Source of the DNA: Taenia hydatigena
Lineage: Eukaryota > Platyhelminthes > Cestoda > Cyclophyllidea > Taeniidae
Reading direction: 5' to 3'
NCBI GenBank assembly: GCA_036345935.2
Contig: JADWOT020000008.1
Span: 8,884,156-8,948,155 of the forward strand
Length of the DNA stretch: 64,000 nt
Numbering within the stretch: position 1 is the first letter of the stretch; each line of letters starts with the position of its first letter. The position numbers were made by a program, and so were the translations under genes. The notes below the pieces were generated by a model, which was given only the letters and a program-made list of their open reading frames with translations, had not been told where the DNA came from and did no database searches. Positions 46,482 through 56,569 of the stretch are shown here, in pieces.

Positions 46482-48013
46482 AGTGCGGCAATGGACTATC
46501 ACGCCAGCAAACCTTGTAAGTTTTCTGTATGTCTTGTCACTTCCACGCTTTCGCGCTACGAATTTTGACCTCATAGGGTAAGGTCATTCAATGAGTAGAG
46601 ATTGTAGTTCTTTTACTGAAATGGAACCATGGAAGCACTGATGAGCAAGGCTCTGCCTGTGCATAATTAGCTAAGGATTGTTTGTTGAGCTAATAAGGCA
46701 AACGTTGTGCGTCGCACCAGGTCAGATGGCAGTTTTACGTGCAACCGATTTTTAAATGGATTATAGCGTAAAACAATCGTGATAATCATGCGCTTGTTTA
46801 CCTGTGATACAGGACCACCGACAAGCTGCTCCAACTCACCCCTGCGGATACATACTTTGCTATGTGCTATAAGAACAAAAGCGTGTTCAATGTAAAAGAG
46901 GGTTACACATTTACTGTCATCTTCTACCTCAAACCTTGTTGCTACTTTAGAATACTTTACATTAAAACCTAAGAGGCTGGAGGAAGGAGCCGAAAATTGA
47001 GTAACGGTAGAGTGAACACAGCGTAGACGATGCAGATATTGTTATATTCACAGCTCCATTTAAATTGCGAGTGGTGTACAGGAAAGAGGTGCCAGTTTGA
47101 TAAGATTTAATTTAGAAGTAAACGCAGTTGCATATTAAAACGAAATTAGACATTTGTCCCTTAGCAAAAGGAAATCTTTTCGCAAGGAAATTATCAGGCA
47201 TCTTGATTAATACACAAATTGCGCTATTTCTGTTTGCTGTCAAATACTTGCCGTCATCTTTAGTCTTACAATTAAGAGTTGTGAGGATGAAACAGATAAA
47301 TCCTTCAAAGTAATAAATACATGGTTCATTGATGAAAAGAGGTCATTAGAGAACTCTTCACCACCTAAGAGAGCCCTTAAGATAAGCTACAGCAGTTAGT
47401 TTTTAAATGTGACAATCATATTTACCTTGTGCTGTCCCTGAAGGCATTTCAATCATTTATTATGGTAGGAAAGCACAAAATAGCGTTGGATTACGCGCAT
47501 TGGTGCTCGGTAGTTATGAATAACATGCTGAAGAGAAAGATAGCAAGTTGAATATAGAAGTAAACGGAGGAATTAGGGGTAATTGCTGACCGCGAGAATA
47601 ATTGTGGAATGAAATAAGCAGCCGAGAAACGTGCTATGTGAAATGCGGTGTATGAATAGAATAGACGGAGAAGCCAAACAATTAAATCAGGCTGTTGAAA
47701 AACTAAGAGCCGCTAGAATAGAAAATCGCTTTGCAATTTATATTGGCCCGTGCGCTTAATTGGGAGAAGAGTAGTGTAAAATTGTGGCGCTGGCAGGTAA
47801 AAGGCTTAGATGTCTCATATTTTTGGCGTTCAGCTCTTGCACTGGTAAATTCTTTCTGAGTGATAATTGTAATCGAGGCTGATTCGGCAACCTGAATTGT
47901 GATTTTAGTGGCTGTTTTTAAATCAATGTTTGCTTTTCCTTAGGCATAGTTCAAAACCCACACATTTATGCCGATGACTTATTATCATTTAAGCGTTGCT
48001 TCTACTTTATCAG
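46482..48013. other. Between zinc finger gene and next exon chain; two exon-like stretches
   Basis: This holds the candidate exon at 46813-46972 (listed separately) and an open stretch at 47128-47313 preceded by an acceptor-like AAACGCAG. The latter encodes a basic, partly hydrophobic segment ending in TAA, with a possible GTGAGG donor at about 47280. At about 47946-48050 a short frame contains YADD, the catalytic motif of reverse transcriptases. Its surroundings do not fit that family (see rejected items). The rest is AT-rich. Confidence 0.35.
46813..46972 (+). CDS. Candidate exon with a possible MSP/ASH-like beta-sandwich segment
   Basis: A strong acceptor (TTTACCTGTGATACAG, ending at 46812) is followed by 52 codons open to TAA. 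The segment contains LLQLTPADTYF, a short polar turn, then EGYTFTVIFYLKP. This alternation resembles one repeat of the MSP/ASH domains of ciliary proteins such as the CFAP221 and HYDIN families, in which a Pro-Gly-type turn precedes a TVTF strand and a Pro. The resemblance is a pattern seen by eye over about 45 residues. A weak internal donor (GTAAAA at about 46892) could splice it to later exons. It may be unrelated to the zinc finger gene upstream. Confidence 0.28.
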
Positions 48014-49746
48014 GCTTTATTTGAGCAAGTAAGATTGATAAAACTAAATGCTTTAGGCTGTAAAGATCAAGAAGCTGCAATTGCCATGTTACACGAAGAC
48101 ATTGGCACATGTCAAGGAGTGAGATAGTATTTTACACTCAGACCTCAAGTGTAATTTAAAGCATTTACAGCCGTAGGACTTATGTAAAGACACATTATAG
48201 TGAAGTAAAGCATTATCATTTTAAACATTTTACGGCACGCGGCACAAGAGTTATAAGGATGAAATTCTAATCCTCAATTTCACTTTGATTATTGAAATAA
48301 ACCAGCTATTTTAATGTTTGCAGTTAAATGCTACGAAATTTCAGGCAATAATATTGTCAGTCAATTGCCCCAAACACAATAATTAGGAGCACTTAGTTCT
48401 CATCCCAGTGCAATTAGGATGATGGGGTTTGGATTGCCTTGCCTCTTATCCCTCTCAGTGTAGTCGGGACTGCTAAGCTACACTTTTATTGGGTTAGTTG
48501 ACGCCTGAGAAGACTAGACTGCTGGCTTCGATTTAGGCAGATTGATGTAAATAAAAGCTTCACAAAATTCCGCAAATGCTACAATCAAGAATTCAGCGCT
48601 ATGAAGTTGTGGCTTACTGAGTTACGACCTGTAGGACTCCCGATGTACATTTCATTCATTGCGTCTTTGGCGAGAGGATTAGATTCGCTTGCCTTTGAAG
48701 GATTCCACTCAGGCTGTGAGTGCTCTTGTTTCGCCCATCCGTAGCGTCCTTAAATAAAGTATCTATTAACCGTTCCTTGTTATTTTAATAGCCATCTCTT
48801 CTTAATATTTAGCGATTTTTCTGCATGCAAACATTACATTTGATTTAATCTGTGCTATGTTTGAACCCGTCTTTAGCCATTAGGAGGCAAATCTATCCAG
48901 CATATCACATCCTCTTTACATGCAGTGTGTCTGAGTAAATTAAATTGAATAACAGGCAAAGAGCTGTTAGTAAGACTGATCCCATATATAATGAAACCTA
49001 AATTGTAGGTGACTCAGAAAAGGCAGCTTGTTGCTCCTTCAAAACACGGCCATACTTTGTGGAATGTAAAAATTTTTGCCCTTCAGAATGCCTAGTATTT
49101 TACAAGTCTTTATTGGCAAGCAGCTTCTCATCCTGCACTAAGGGAAGCTAATTCAGAAGTTGTTCATCATGCGGAGGACTGCGAAGAGGGAAGCAGAATA
49201 TGGCAAGCTCTGACACAGGTTTCTGTTGCTCAAAGGTATGGCTAATTGCGCGACTGCTGATCATCTGCTCTGGAGCCACTGTAGGCACTGTAATTTCTGT
49301 TGCAAGATCTCGTCCAACTCGATACGCCCTTTACCAAAATGGTTTTCTACAAATGCGCGATGCGCCCCTTGATGTTTGGGACCGTCACCTTAGGCCAAGA
49401 GCTCATGTTTTGCAACAAAAATGGCGGGCTTCTTTCCATTTAAGGTGATCTTTTCACTTCCATTTATATCTAGGCAAATAAATGCACATGCATATATGTA
49501 GGCGAATGCTCGGACTAAGGAGTTAAATCGGTTTAATTTTGGTTTATATCAGCCACGTTGTCACATCACTCCAGTATCTCATTACGCACATTTAAAATCG
49601 TTCAGCTGACCTGTTCGGGCATTGTCAAATTTACTCAGTGTATCGCAGAACCATTGGGCTGCTTTTATGTCATCAAAACAAAGGAAGAAGATGGGTCGTG
49701 GGGAGAGTTATACTCATTTTGCAAACAAGTTGTCTGTTTTAATTAA
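48014..49746 (+). CDS. Candidate multi-exon gene segment (six exons, 261 residues), family unknown
   Basis: Exons that join without a frame break are 48014-48118 (phases 0 to 0), 48541-48715 (0 to 1), 48813-48868 (1 to 0), 49096-49235 (0 to 2), 49307-49444 (2 to 2) and 49575-49746 (2 to stop TAA). Donors are GTGAGA, GTGAGT, GTCTTT, GTATGG and GTGATC. The third is weak. Acceptors end in CAG, CAG, TAG, TAG, AAG and CAG. The chain totals 786 bases, an exact multiple of three. The product would be soluble and rich in Leu, Ala and aromatic residues, with stretches such as KLWLTELRPVGLPMYISF, RIWQALTQVSVAQ and APLDVWDRHLRPRAHVLQQK. It suggests an alpha-helical protein, but I recognise no domain. 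No start codon is assigned and upstream exons are probably missing. The last three exons are the best supported. An unspliced 82-codon frame starting at ATG 49200 is the main alternative. Confidence 0.4.
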
Positions 49747-50672
49747 CCTAATGTTTGTCGAAGTGAATGAGCTAACTATAGGACTTGCACTAAGACGCTG
49801 TTTGATTTCACATTAACTACAAAATCGCAGACTCCGACTTGAAACATCCAATTATACCAGGGTCTTCAAATCGCAAATTTATTCAACACGGTTGTGCTTT
49901 AAATGCAACAAAGTGCAGGCATTGCACCCAGCCTATCGTTTAGCTGGTGAACATAAGCCGTATTGAGAGGCGTACCCAGCATCCCCCACGTTCACTCTCT
50001 GACTTTTATTTACTCAAGTTTTCTTACCAATTATAGCTTACCACAAAATACAGCCCAGGATGATTTGACGAATCTGAGTTAGCAGGATGATCTTCTTTAT
50101 TGGTTATAGGACATGCTATAGGTCTGTTGCGTGCTATATAATGTTAAGTCCTCTACATGTGAAGGTCCATGGAGATCAAATTCAATCGGAGCTGTGCAGA
50201 CTTTGTAATGGCAAAACAGAGTAATCATTGAGGGTGCCTCCGCTCTCGACTGCCCATTAACATGCATGATTTTATCAACTACTCAGACATTGTCGGCCGA
50301 GAAAGGGCTCCTAAGGTCGTACAATGCAAGGGGATGCTGGTAACACACGAGCCGAGCCTGGTTGTTGGCGCAATGAATGTTTGCAACGACATACGCGAAT
50401 GACCTCATATCACTGTGTCCTCAAATACATAAACTACAGAGTCATCACGCGCGTGAAAGTGAAAGTAAGCGCCGTGTCACGCTATTCAAAATGTTTTTGA
50501 TTGAACAGCATGGTCTCATGAGGAGTAATACTTGTTCTCGCGGAGGTGCGGTGTGACTCACGACTTTAAAAGTTGATCAACTCCACCCACTTAATCGGCA
50601 AAACCATTGACCTGTGAAGCCTTCAATTCTTAATTGACCTTACATTAAGCATTGATCCTCTTTAGAAATCAG
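49747..50672. other. No established gene
   Basis: This holds short open frames only. A tiny exon-like stretch after CGTTTAG at about 49946 is not enough to call. Confidence 0.35.
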
Positions 50673-50850
50673 GCTGAACAAGACAGAATACCACGCCACT
50701 TGCTACATGTGCCGCTGCTTCACTCCCACAGGTGTCAACGGTGACGTCGATGATAATGGCAAGAGGCATGCTTCTAATACAACACCTTCTGATGTTCATC
50801 TCATTCTTTTCACTTCCACTATTCTCGCAAACTCTGCTTTTTTTCAGTAG
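50673..50850 (+). CDS. Candidate exon with a Cys-rich start, function unknown
   Basis: An acceptor (TTTAGAAATCAG) ends at 50672, and the frame stays open for 58 codons to TAG. The segment begins with NKTEYHATCYMCRCF, with three Cys in C-x2-C-x-C, and continues into a hydrophilic Asp/Asn-rich part. An internal donor (GTGTCA at 50735) would end the exon in phase 1. That matches the entry phase of the open stretch at 50888-51030, so the two may be spliced together. A minus-strand frame (50662-50874) is also open, so strand is not certain. Confidence 0.28.
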
Positions 50851-50887
50851 GATCCTTATAAATAGCCATTGCACCCACCATTTCCAG

Positions 50888-51030
50888 TCTTCTTTCCTGT
50901 AAAGGCATCACTCCTAAGCCACCCTTTTGATTATCTGGGTAGAAACCTTGGTCTATCTATCGAAAACTTGATTAAAGCAATTTGCAATGCAAGTTTGCCT
51001 AAGGAACTTCAGCAATTGATGCTTGGCTAA
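50888..51030 (+). CDS. Candidate terminal exon, function unknown
   Basis: An acceptor (CACCCACCATTTCCAG) ends at 50887, and the frame is open for 46 codons to TAA. It encodes FFPVKASLLSHPFDYLG and then a Leu/Ile-rich, probably helical end (IENLIKAICN, ELQQLM). Its entry phase (1) fits the internal donor of the preceding candidate. There is no recognised family, and a chance open frame is possible. Confidence 0.27.
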
Positions 51031-51701
51031 ACAATGCTTTGACAGCCTAAATGAGAAATCACGATTTGCGACCGCACTGCTTTAGACTTATCGAACATGT
51101 CACCTGTTGCCTATGAGAAGTGAGTGCAGATGAACTCCATATCACTGCCATCTCCTCATTGTCTCTCCTCTCTTTTTACACTTTGGGGCCACAACCCTAT
51201 CCATGGATAAGAAGAGCCCATGCAAAACACGATGTACTTATTTTTGGCCTTTCATTGACTAAGCACAAAGGAGAATAATCTTGCAGAAACGTAGCTCAGC
51301 AGCATTGACGGTTTCTCTGAATGTATGGCCGAGTTAAATGAGTGCCGTGTCGACATCATAGAACTACCCCTTCCACCTCAGTAAACTGCCATTGCAGTGA
51401 GAAGGCTTAAATCAAGAGTGGCAGCTATGGCAAGGTAGAATACTAGGCTGAGGACGAATAATAAATAGTTTTTCGACAAATATATCTCTCGTTTGGTCGC
51501 TATCTCTCTTCCTTTTATCCTAGAGTCGATAACGCACTGTCACGCAATTCCACCTCTCCTTTATCTTCATTTCAAACAAATACGATGATATTAGTGCATT
51601 TAATTTTACAAATTCTTCCCTCCACCTTCTACTATCACCATATTTTGACATGCCATGCCACTTCCTGACCAAATTTCATGCATCTACCTTCCTTCTTATA
51701 G

Positions 51702-51819
51702 ATCTAACAAATACACAAGCGATTGCTTTGCAACCTTTCAGCTACTTCACTCTTCGCCGCTCAAGGCCTTTCACCGCATTTTAGAACTCGAGCGGATTCG
51801 CAAATATTGTCTCGCTTGA
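51702..51819 (+). CDS. Candidate terminal exon, function unknown
   Basis: A very strong acceptor (CATCTACCTTCCTTCTTATAG) ends at 51701. The following frame is open for 38 codons to TGA and encodes CFATFQLLHSSPLKAFHRIL followed by a basic end. Entry phase is 2. No matching upstream exon was identified. The acceptor is the main support. Confidence 0.25.
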
Positions 51820-52294
51820 TAAACTGCCCGACAAAACAGCCTACCTTCTCAAACGGCTTGGGAATCGGTCACTAGCGCTTTAGCAAAATATAAGAGCCCT
51901 ACGCTCACGAACTGCAAGGCATGTCCATTATACCTCAGGTGCACTATGCAAGGCATCTACATTTAGTTGTTCTATCAACCAAGCATCCAACACATAACTG
52001 GACAACATGGTAAAAATGCAGCCGAGACAGCACTTTGGTGGCCCCAAAATACTGATTACATAAGTTGATAAAACGAAGCCAGCTAAGTCAGAATTCGCCG
52101 TGGCTTAAGCACAGTATAGTGAGCTATGCCTTTTTGAGACTATCCTCATTTTGCAGATGCGAATGCTTGAAAGTGAGCAAACTGAGCATATACACTTCGG
52201 CACGTGAATAATTAAAGCACTAAAGGCAGTTGGTGAAATTGTCTAAATGAGTTAGTCCACATTCACTGGCCTGTGCCTGTCATACATGCGGCAG

Positions 52295-52500
52295 ACTCGA
52301 TTGCAAACGACACGGGATTAGTCTTCCCGTCCTTGGCATTCATACTCCCAGAACTAGTGAAGCCATGGTTTAATCGCAGTTCATTAAACTCAGAGCAAGA
52401 ACCAGAGTTTGCTTTTCTCACATCGAAAACCGATGAAAAAACCTGCAAAGAGATCCGCGTTCACTTGTTGGCTCACGTCAAAATAAAGCATTCAAGCTGA
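52295..52500 (+). CDS. Candidate terminal exon, function unknown
   Basis: An acceptor-like CATACATGCGGCAG ends at 52294, and the frame is open for 67 codons to TGA. The product is hydrophilic after a short hydrophobic start (VFPSLAFILPELVKPWF), then Glu/Lys-rich, ending in HLLAHVKIKHSS. A shorter frame on the minus strand (52263-52448) overlaps. No partner exon was found. Confidence 0.27.
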
Positions 52501-53695
52501 CATCTAAAAATCTCATCACCGCTACAAAGGTGAGTTAAAATCGGCTAACGGGTTTTGATTAGGTTAACTCAGCGAAAGCATCTATGCCCTTAGCTGGACG
52601 AAGCTAATATGTCGCCATATTGGTTAGCAATTTTAAACCAACCGAATTTATTAGGACCTGCCGACAGATTCCACTCCGTACGGTTACTATCCAGCATTCA
52701 AGTATTTAAGGAAGCAATTTCGTCCATTAGCACTTGCTAGCCTTTTCTAGCCTCATCAGCGTGAATGCAGTAGCATGGTCATTACACCGCTGGTCTAAAA
52801 TTTGACCAAATGAAATGGACTGGAATTGGGGTATTTTAAGACTTTTGCCAGCGACTTTCAACTGTGCTTTCCTTACATGAATAAAGGCCTGGTTGAGCTT
52901 TTTACGCTTCAATTGCTTCATTCCTTAGCTCATGCGATTGAAACATTAAAACGGACAACGTGTAAAGGTTTTCCCTGTATTTTTAGAGATTAGATTCGGT
53001 TTTCTCAAGTCCCTACCTAGCTATCTCTAGCGACCTCATTGCAATTGCACATGCTATTGTTGAGAAGGTAAACATGGGTCAAGTGGACGCTATAAAATCT
53101 TATTCTATTAAGTCTGATTATTCGCTTCATGCGTTTTTATCCTATTATGCAATTTTCTGTCATTCAGTAAGTGTCAGTGTTCACATAGAGTTCCACAGAC
53201 AGCATAAAATAGATTAACAGCCCTTCTCAAGACGACGGTATCCTCTAATAAATTAAATGAAAGCTATTGCCTTCCTTTCAACGACAAGAAACTAGCCATT
53301 CAAGGCGGTTCCTCCTTTACCTGCTGAGGTGGCAGACTTTGTCATGAAATTTAGAATGCTTCCAACTGCGCTATTTAATAAAAGGAAAGCTGTGCTCACG
53401 ATGCTGAAAAGGGTGCTTTGACCTGATTTTGTCGTGACCGTGACCAAAAGTCTATCCTTAGTTAGCAAAATGTGGGTTCCAGTGGAGCTATGTCCAATGC
53501 CACCTTTAATAGGAGTCCAAATTATAAGGTCGTGACACCGTTATCTGATGGGCAGTTCAGTCATGTCGCAGTTATTTACTAATCATGAATCGCAGTTTCA
53601 TGAGTTAGCACAAAAGCCATAGACAAAAGGAAGGAAGCGGTTTATGCATCTTTGTCAAAATGTATTGGGTGTGATGTGAAAGAACCGCTTGTTAA
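52501..53695. other. No established gene
   Basis: This is AT-rich sequence with short open frames. A GTGAGT donor at about 52530 follows the stop of the preceding candidate and has no clear coding exon before it. Confidence 0.35.
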
Positions 53696-53899
53696 ATGAC
53701 GGCTGACTACGTGGCCTACTGGAGAGGACGTCTAGCTGCAGATCAGAAAACTGCAAGTTGGAGTCCTGCCGGAGCCGCAAAATCTTTCGTCTCCCCGCTG
53801 CTTGTATATCACCGTGTCTGTCTAATAACGAATTGCAGCAAAAAGGATAAACGAGCTGCCTACCTTAACGCTAGAGACAGGAGCAGTAAACCTGACTAA
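53696..53899 (+). CDS. Open frame of 67 codons, unknown function
   Basis: An ATG at 53696 opens a frame to TAA with mixed, protein-like composition. It contains DYVAYWRGRLAADQKT near the start and a basic end (NCSKKDKRAAYLNARDR). It has no signal peptide, membrane segment or recognised domain. It could be a small gene, a first exon or a chance frame. No opposite-strand frame of similar length overlaps it, which slightly favours it. Confidence 0.3.
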   Translation: MTADYVAYWRGRLAADQKTASWSPAGAAKSFVSPLLVYHRVCLITNCSKKDKRAAYLNARDRSSKPD

Positions 53900-53984
53900 A
53901 ATTTGGAGATAAAATGACATCATTCCTGGTGAGAGGCTAGATTCCTCGACATCTACTCAATCAGGTCGATGCTCTAACCTACCG

Positions 53985-54125
53985 ATATGCCTCACCACCA
54001 CTGACCCTCTACCCCCTTTCCCCTTCATTCTCTAACTACCAACTCCCTCCGACTCCTTCACCCTCGTACTCACCCCTCATACTCACTTCTCATGTTCCCT
54101 CACTTGGCTTCTCCTGCTTACTTTA
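53985..54125 (+). repeat. Pyrimidine-rich tract
   Basis: About 140 bases are dominated by C and T on the + strand, with CTCACCCCTCATACTCACTT-type near-repeats. Similar tracts occur at about 5060-5245, 14990-15130 and 19528-19660. Such tracts can form unusual DNA structures and are prone to copy-number change. No function is visible. Confidence 0.6.
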
Positions 54126-54193
54126 TTCACCCCTATTGTCAACCTCTCTACTTCGGCCAGATGCTATGCTCCCCGATAGTTAAAGCGTGATCA

Positions 54194-54460
54194 ATGGAGT
54201 TGCGTAATGCATTGGTGGACAAGGAAGAACTAGGAGAAATATGTTTTGCTGTGTCCGTGGCTCGGAGATTAGAGCAGCTTTGAACCAGGTGAGTTTTGCC
54301 TACCTCATCGTCTCGGCTCTACCATGCCATGTTTCCTTTGCAGCTATCCGCTCTAGCAAATGTGTGGGTAGCTTATTTAATGTTATTTTGCTTCTCTGCA
54401 AAAATTAGGTGCATAAGGAAGCTGACATTTAGAACTTTCAATTAACATAGGTCTAAGCCG
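54194..54460. other. Possible short spliced gene or 5' exon
   Basis: An ATG at 54194 opens 29 codons to TGA. A donor (GTGAGT at 54289) and an acceptor (GTTTCCTTTGCAG, ending at 54343) define a 55-bp intron. A second ATG (54241) in another frame reads through the splice into a hydrophobic segment (about 52 residues in total). Which frame, if any, is translated cannot be decided from sequence alone. Confidence 0.22.
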
Positions 54461-55130
54461 TGCTTTTGGGGTTCTAAAGCATTCTTATTCTGAACAGTTT
54501 TAGAAAGGCGCAACACTGCTACATTGCCTGTCTGAATACACATTTCAACTAATAGGCGGTGATTACGAATCCGTTGGTAAAAAGAATGACTTCAGCAATT
54601 GGGGATAAAGCGTAGCATGAATGAGCACAGCCTTCAAAACCATTTTTAATTTCTACGTGATTACTGCACTCAATACAAAGGCCTGAATACTGGGGTTAAA
54701 ATAGAAACACCAGCCTTATAACCCTGACAGCTGAGATTGCATATCCCTCACTCAACCATAGTCCATCCAAACCACATAGCACACGGTCCAAAACTTATGT
54801 AGCGCATCGATACTCCGGACGGGGTGAAGAAACTAAGCCTAAAGCAATTCCAGCGGGGAGTGTGTGAAGTTAAATTAACTTACTCGTAGATGAGGCACAG
54901 TAACCACGTCCGAGACATGTGAGCTCATGCGGTAATTGTGTAATTGTTGTTTCCACCCGAATATGCAAACAATTGAGTGACATGAAATGGGGCATAATGA
55001 AATAAAGCTGAAACTTCGCATCTAGTAAAACGAAGGATGCCCTTCGAAGTGGACTTAGATATGCAAAGGTATTGAAACTGGCTGCAATAATTAATATCTG
55101 ACAGGGTGCGAGAGATTATGAGATGGCTTG

Positions 55131-55154
55131 TTGCACTTCCATATGGAAGTGCAA
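55131..55154. repeat. Perfect 24-bp palindrome
   Basis: TTGCACTTCCAT is followed immediately by its exact reverse complement, with no central spacer. It could form a short cruciform or be a dimeric protein-binding site. It lies in otherwise unannotated DNA. Confidence 0.9.
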
Positions 55155-56218
55155 TGGATCCACCAAAGTGAATCGTGCATTCATAATTGTACCGCCTGCA
55201 ACATTCCTTTGAGTGTCATATTTGACTGATGATATAATTCACGCATTCTTTAGTACAACAATACACCCTCAGGCAAGTAGGTTGCGAGTAAAATGACCTC
55301 TTATTCGCCGAAGACCTATTGACATATAAAACCTTCGTTACTTTAAATTGTTATATATGTTCCTCATGCTAATCCGCATGGGGGATGGAGCTGTAAAAAT
55401 AGCCGAAATATAAAATTCCTTATAATCGGTTTGACTTAATTATGAATTGTAAGCGTTCATAGGAATCGGATTGCTAATCACTGCATTGAAAAGCTTTGGA
55501 AGCATTTCGGATGGAAGTCGAAGGGTTGTGAGCAAAGTAACTGGTGGATAGAATCCACTCCCATCCTGGATCAGCCGAGCAGAAATTAACCAGATTTGGG
55601 ATGTCAAGGTAGTCATTCATTTTTAAGCCATTTTGGGCGGTAAATCAGTAATTTTAAGTTGTAGTCAAATTTGTGCCTAAATTGTTGGCAATACATGCGA
55701 TCGCTAGTAGCATGACGACAGGCTGAATCAAATGTAATGAAAGTAGAACATATGCACAAACAGAAAAACAAAGCATAAGAACAACTCATGTAGAGTTTTC
55801 TGGCGCCTGTCGTTATCAGAGTAAGCCAGCGTGGATTGGCGTGTGACCAAGGTGCGAAGGTTAAATAATTGGCGTCAGAGAGGCGCCAAAACATTGCTAC
55901 AAAGTCACGCAATTGCCATGATCACCTGATTTATCATTGCATACCCATTACAAATGCGATGAACTGAAATAAGAACTCAAGACCCCTTATGCATAGTAAA
56001 AACTTAATGCAGCAATGATATCCACGCCAATACCTGTTTATTGCTGATGGGTAACTACATGGTCCGATGGAAACCGTTCCTCTGATGCCATTTTCCTATA
56101 AAAGTTTAACTCATTCGTCAGTCAAGCCATTGAAGAGTGAATGAAATATTGCCATATTGTTTGATTGCATACAGTCTCCAGGAGACGAAGTATTCTGAGA
56201 AGGGTATTTCAAAATTGC

Positions 56219-56234
56219 TTGCTATCGATAGCAA
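56219..56234. repeat. Perfect 16-bp palindrome
   Basis: TTGCTATCGATAGCAA is its own reverse complement. It lies about 180 bases upstream of a candidate exon. A palindrome of this length is not very unusual in 64 kb. Confidence 0.85.
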
Positions 56235-56402
56235 ATTTTGGCAACTTTCATGTTTTACGGTCCAAGGTTTAAGCACACAGTAGTGTTATTTCAAAACAAA
56301 TGATCGCTTTTGAAGACTAATGTAACTGTCGATTGCGGCTTTATCGACTGCATTGTACAAGGGATCGGCCGCATTTCTTTCGTTTCGAACTCCAAATTGC
56401 AG

Positions 56403-56565
56403 AAAGACTCACAAGACAACCACTGCTGACTGCTATTTACTAACTACTGGCCATGTCTTCCATGGCAGCGGCCCTACCAGAACAAAATTTTCCAAAAGGT
56501 CTAAATGCACAGTTCTGCAACTGAGCAGCATGTTACAGGGAATAAGGAGTTATATCCTGCCATAA
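56403..56565 (+). CDS. Candidate terminal exon, function unknown
   Basis: An acceptor (TTTCTTTCGTTTCGAACTCCAAATTGCAG) ends at 56402, and the frame is open for 53 codons to TAA (entry phase 2). The segment is basic and rich in Thr and Ser, with KTHKTTTADCYLLTTGHVFH and then GPTRTKFSKRSK. No upstream exon was assigned. The good pyrimidine tract and hydrophilic composition are the only support. Confidence 0.28.
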
Positions 56566-56569
56566 TTAA

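Larger units (their letters stand above)
54470..56402. other. No established gene; perfect palindrome at 55131
   Basis: This contains the 24-bp palindrome and the 16-bp palindrome listed below, plus a 99-codon minus-strand frame (55613-55912). That frame has a strong internal acceptor on the minus strand (about 55726) but no recognisable domain. Otherwise it is AT-leaning with short frames. Confidence 0.35.

Noticed and set aside
47946..48050. Short frame with YADD, the reverse transcriptase catalytic motif
   Set aside because: The residues before and after (IVQNPHI, LLSFKRCFYF) do not fit reverse transcriptase motifs, the frame is under 40 codons, and no other RT motif occurs nearby. A four-residue match is expected by chance.
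49200..49448. Single 82-codon ATG frame as a small membrane protein
   Set aside because: The spliced reading (exons 49096-49235 and 49307-49444) gives longer, phase-consistent open sequence. The apparent hydrophobic segment falls in the predicted 71-bp intron. It is kept as the alternative in the feature entry.
55613..55912. 99-codon minus-strand frame
   Set aside because: There is no recognisable domain. A strong internal minus-strand acceptor suggests only part could be an exon, and no partner exon was found.
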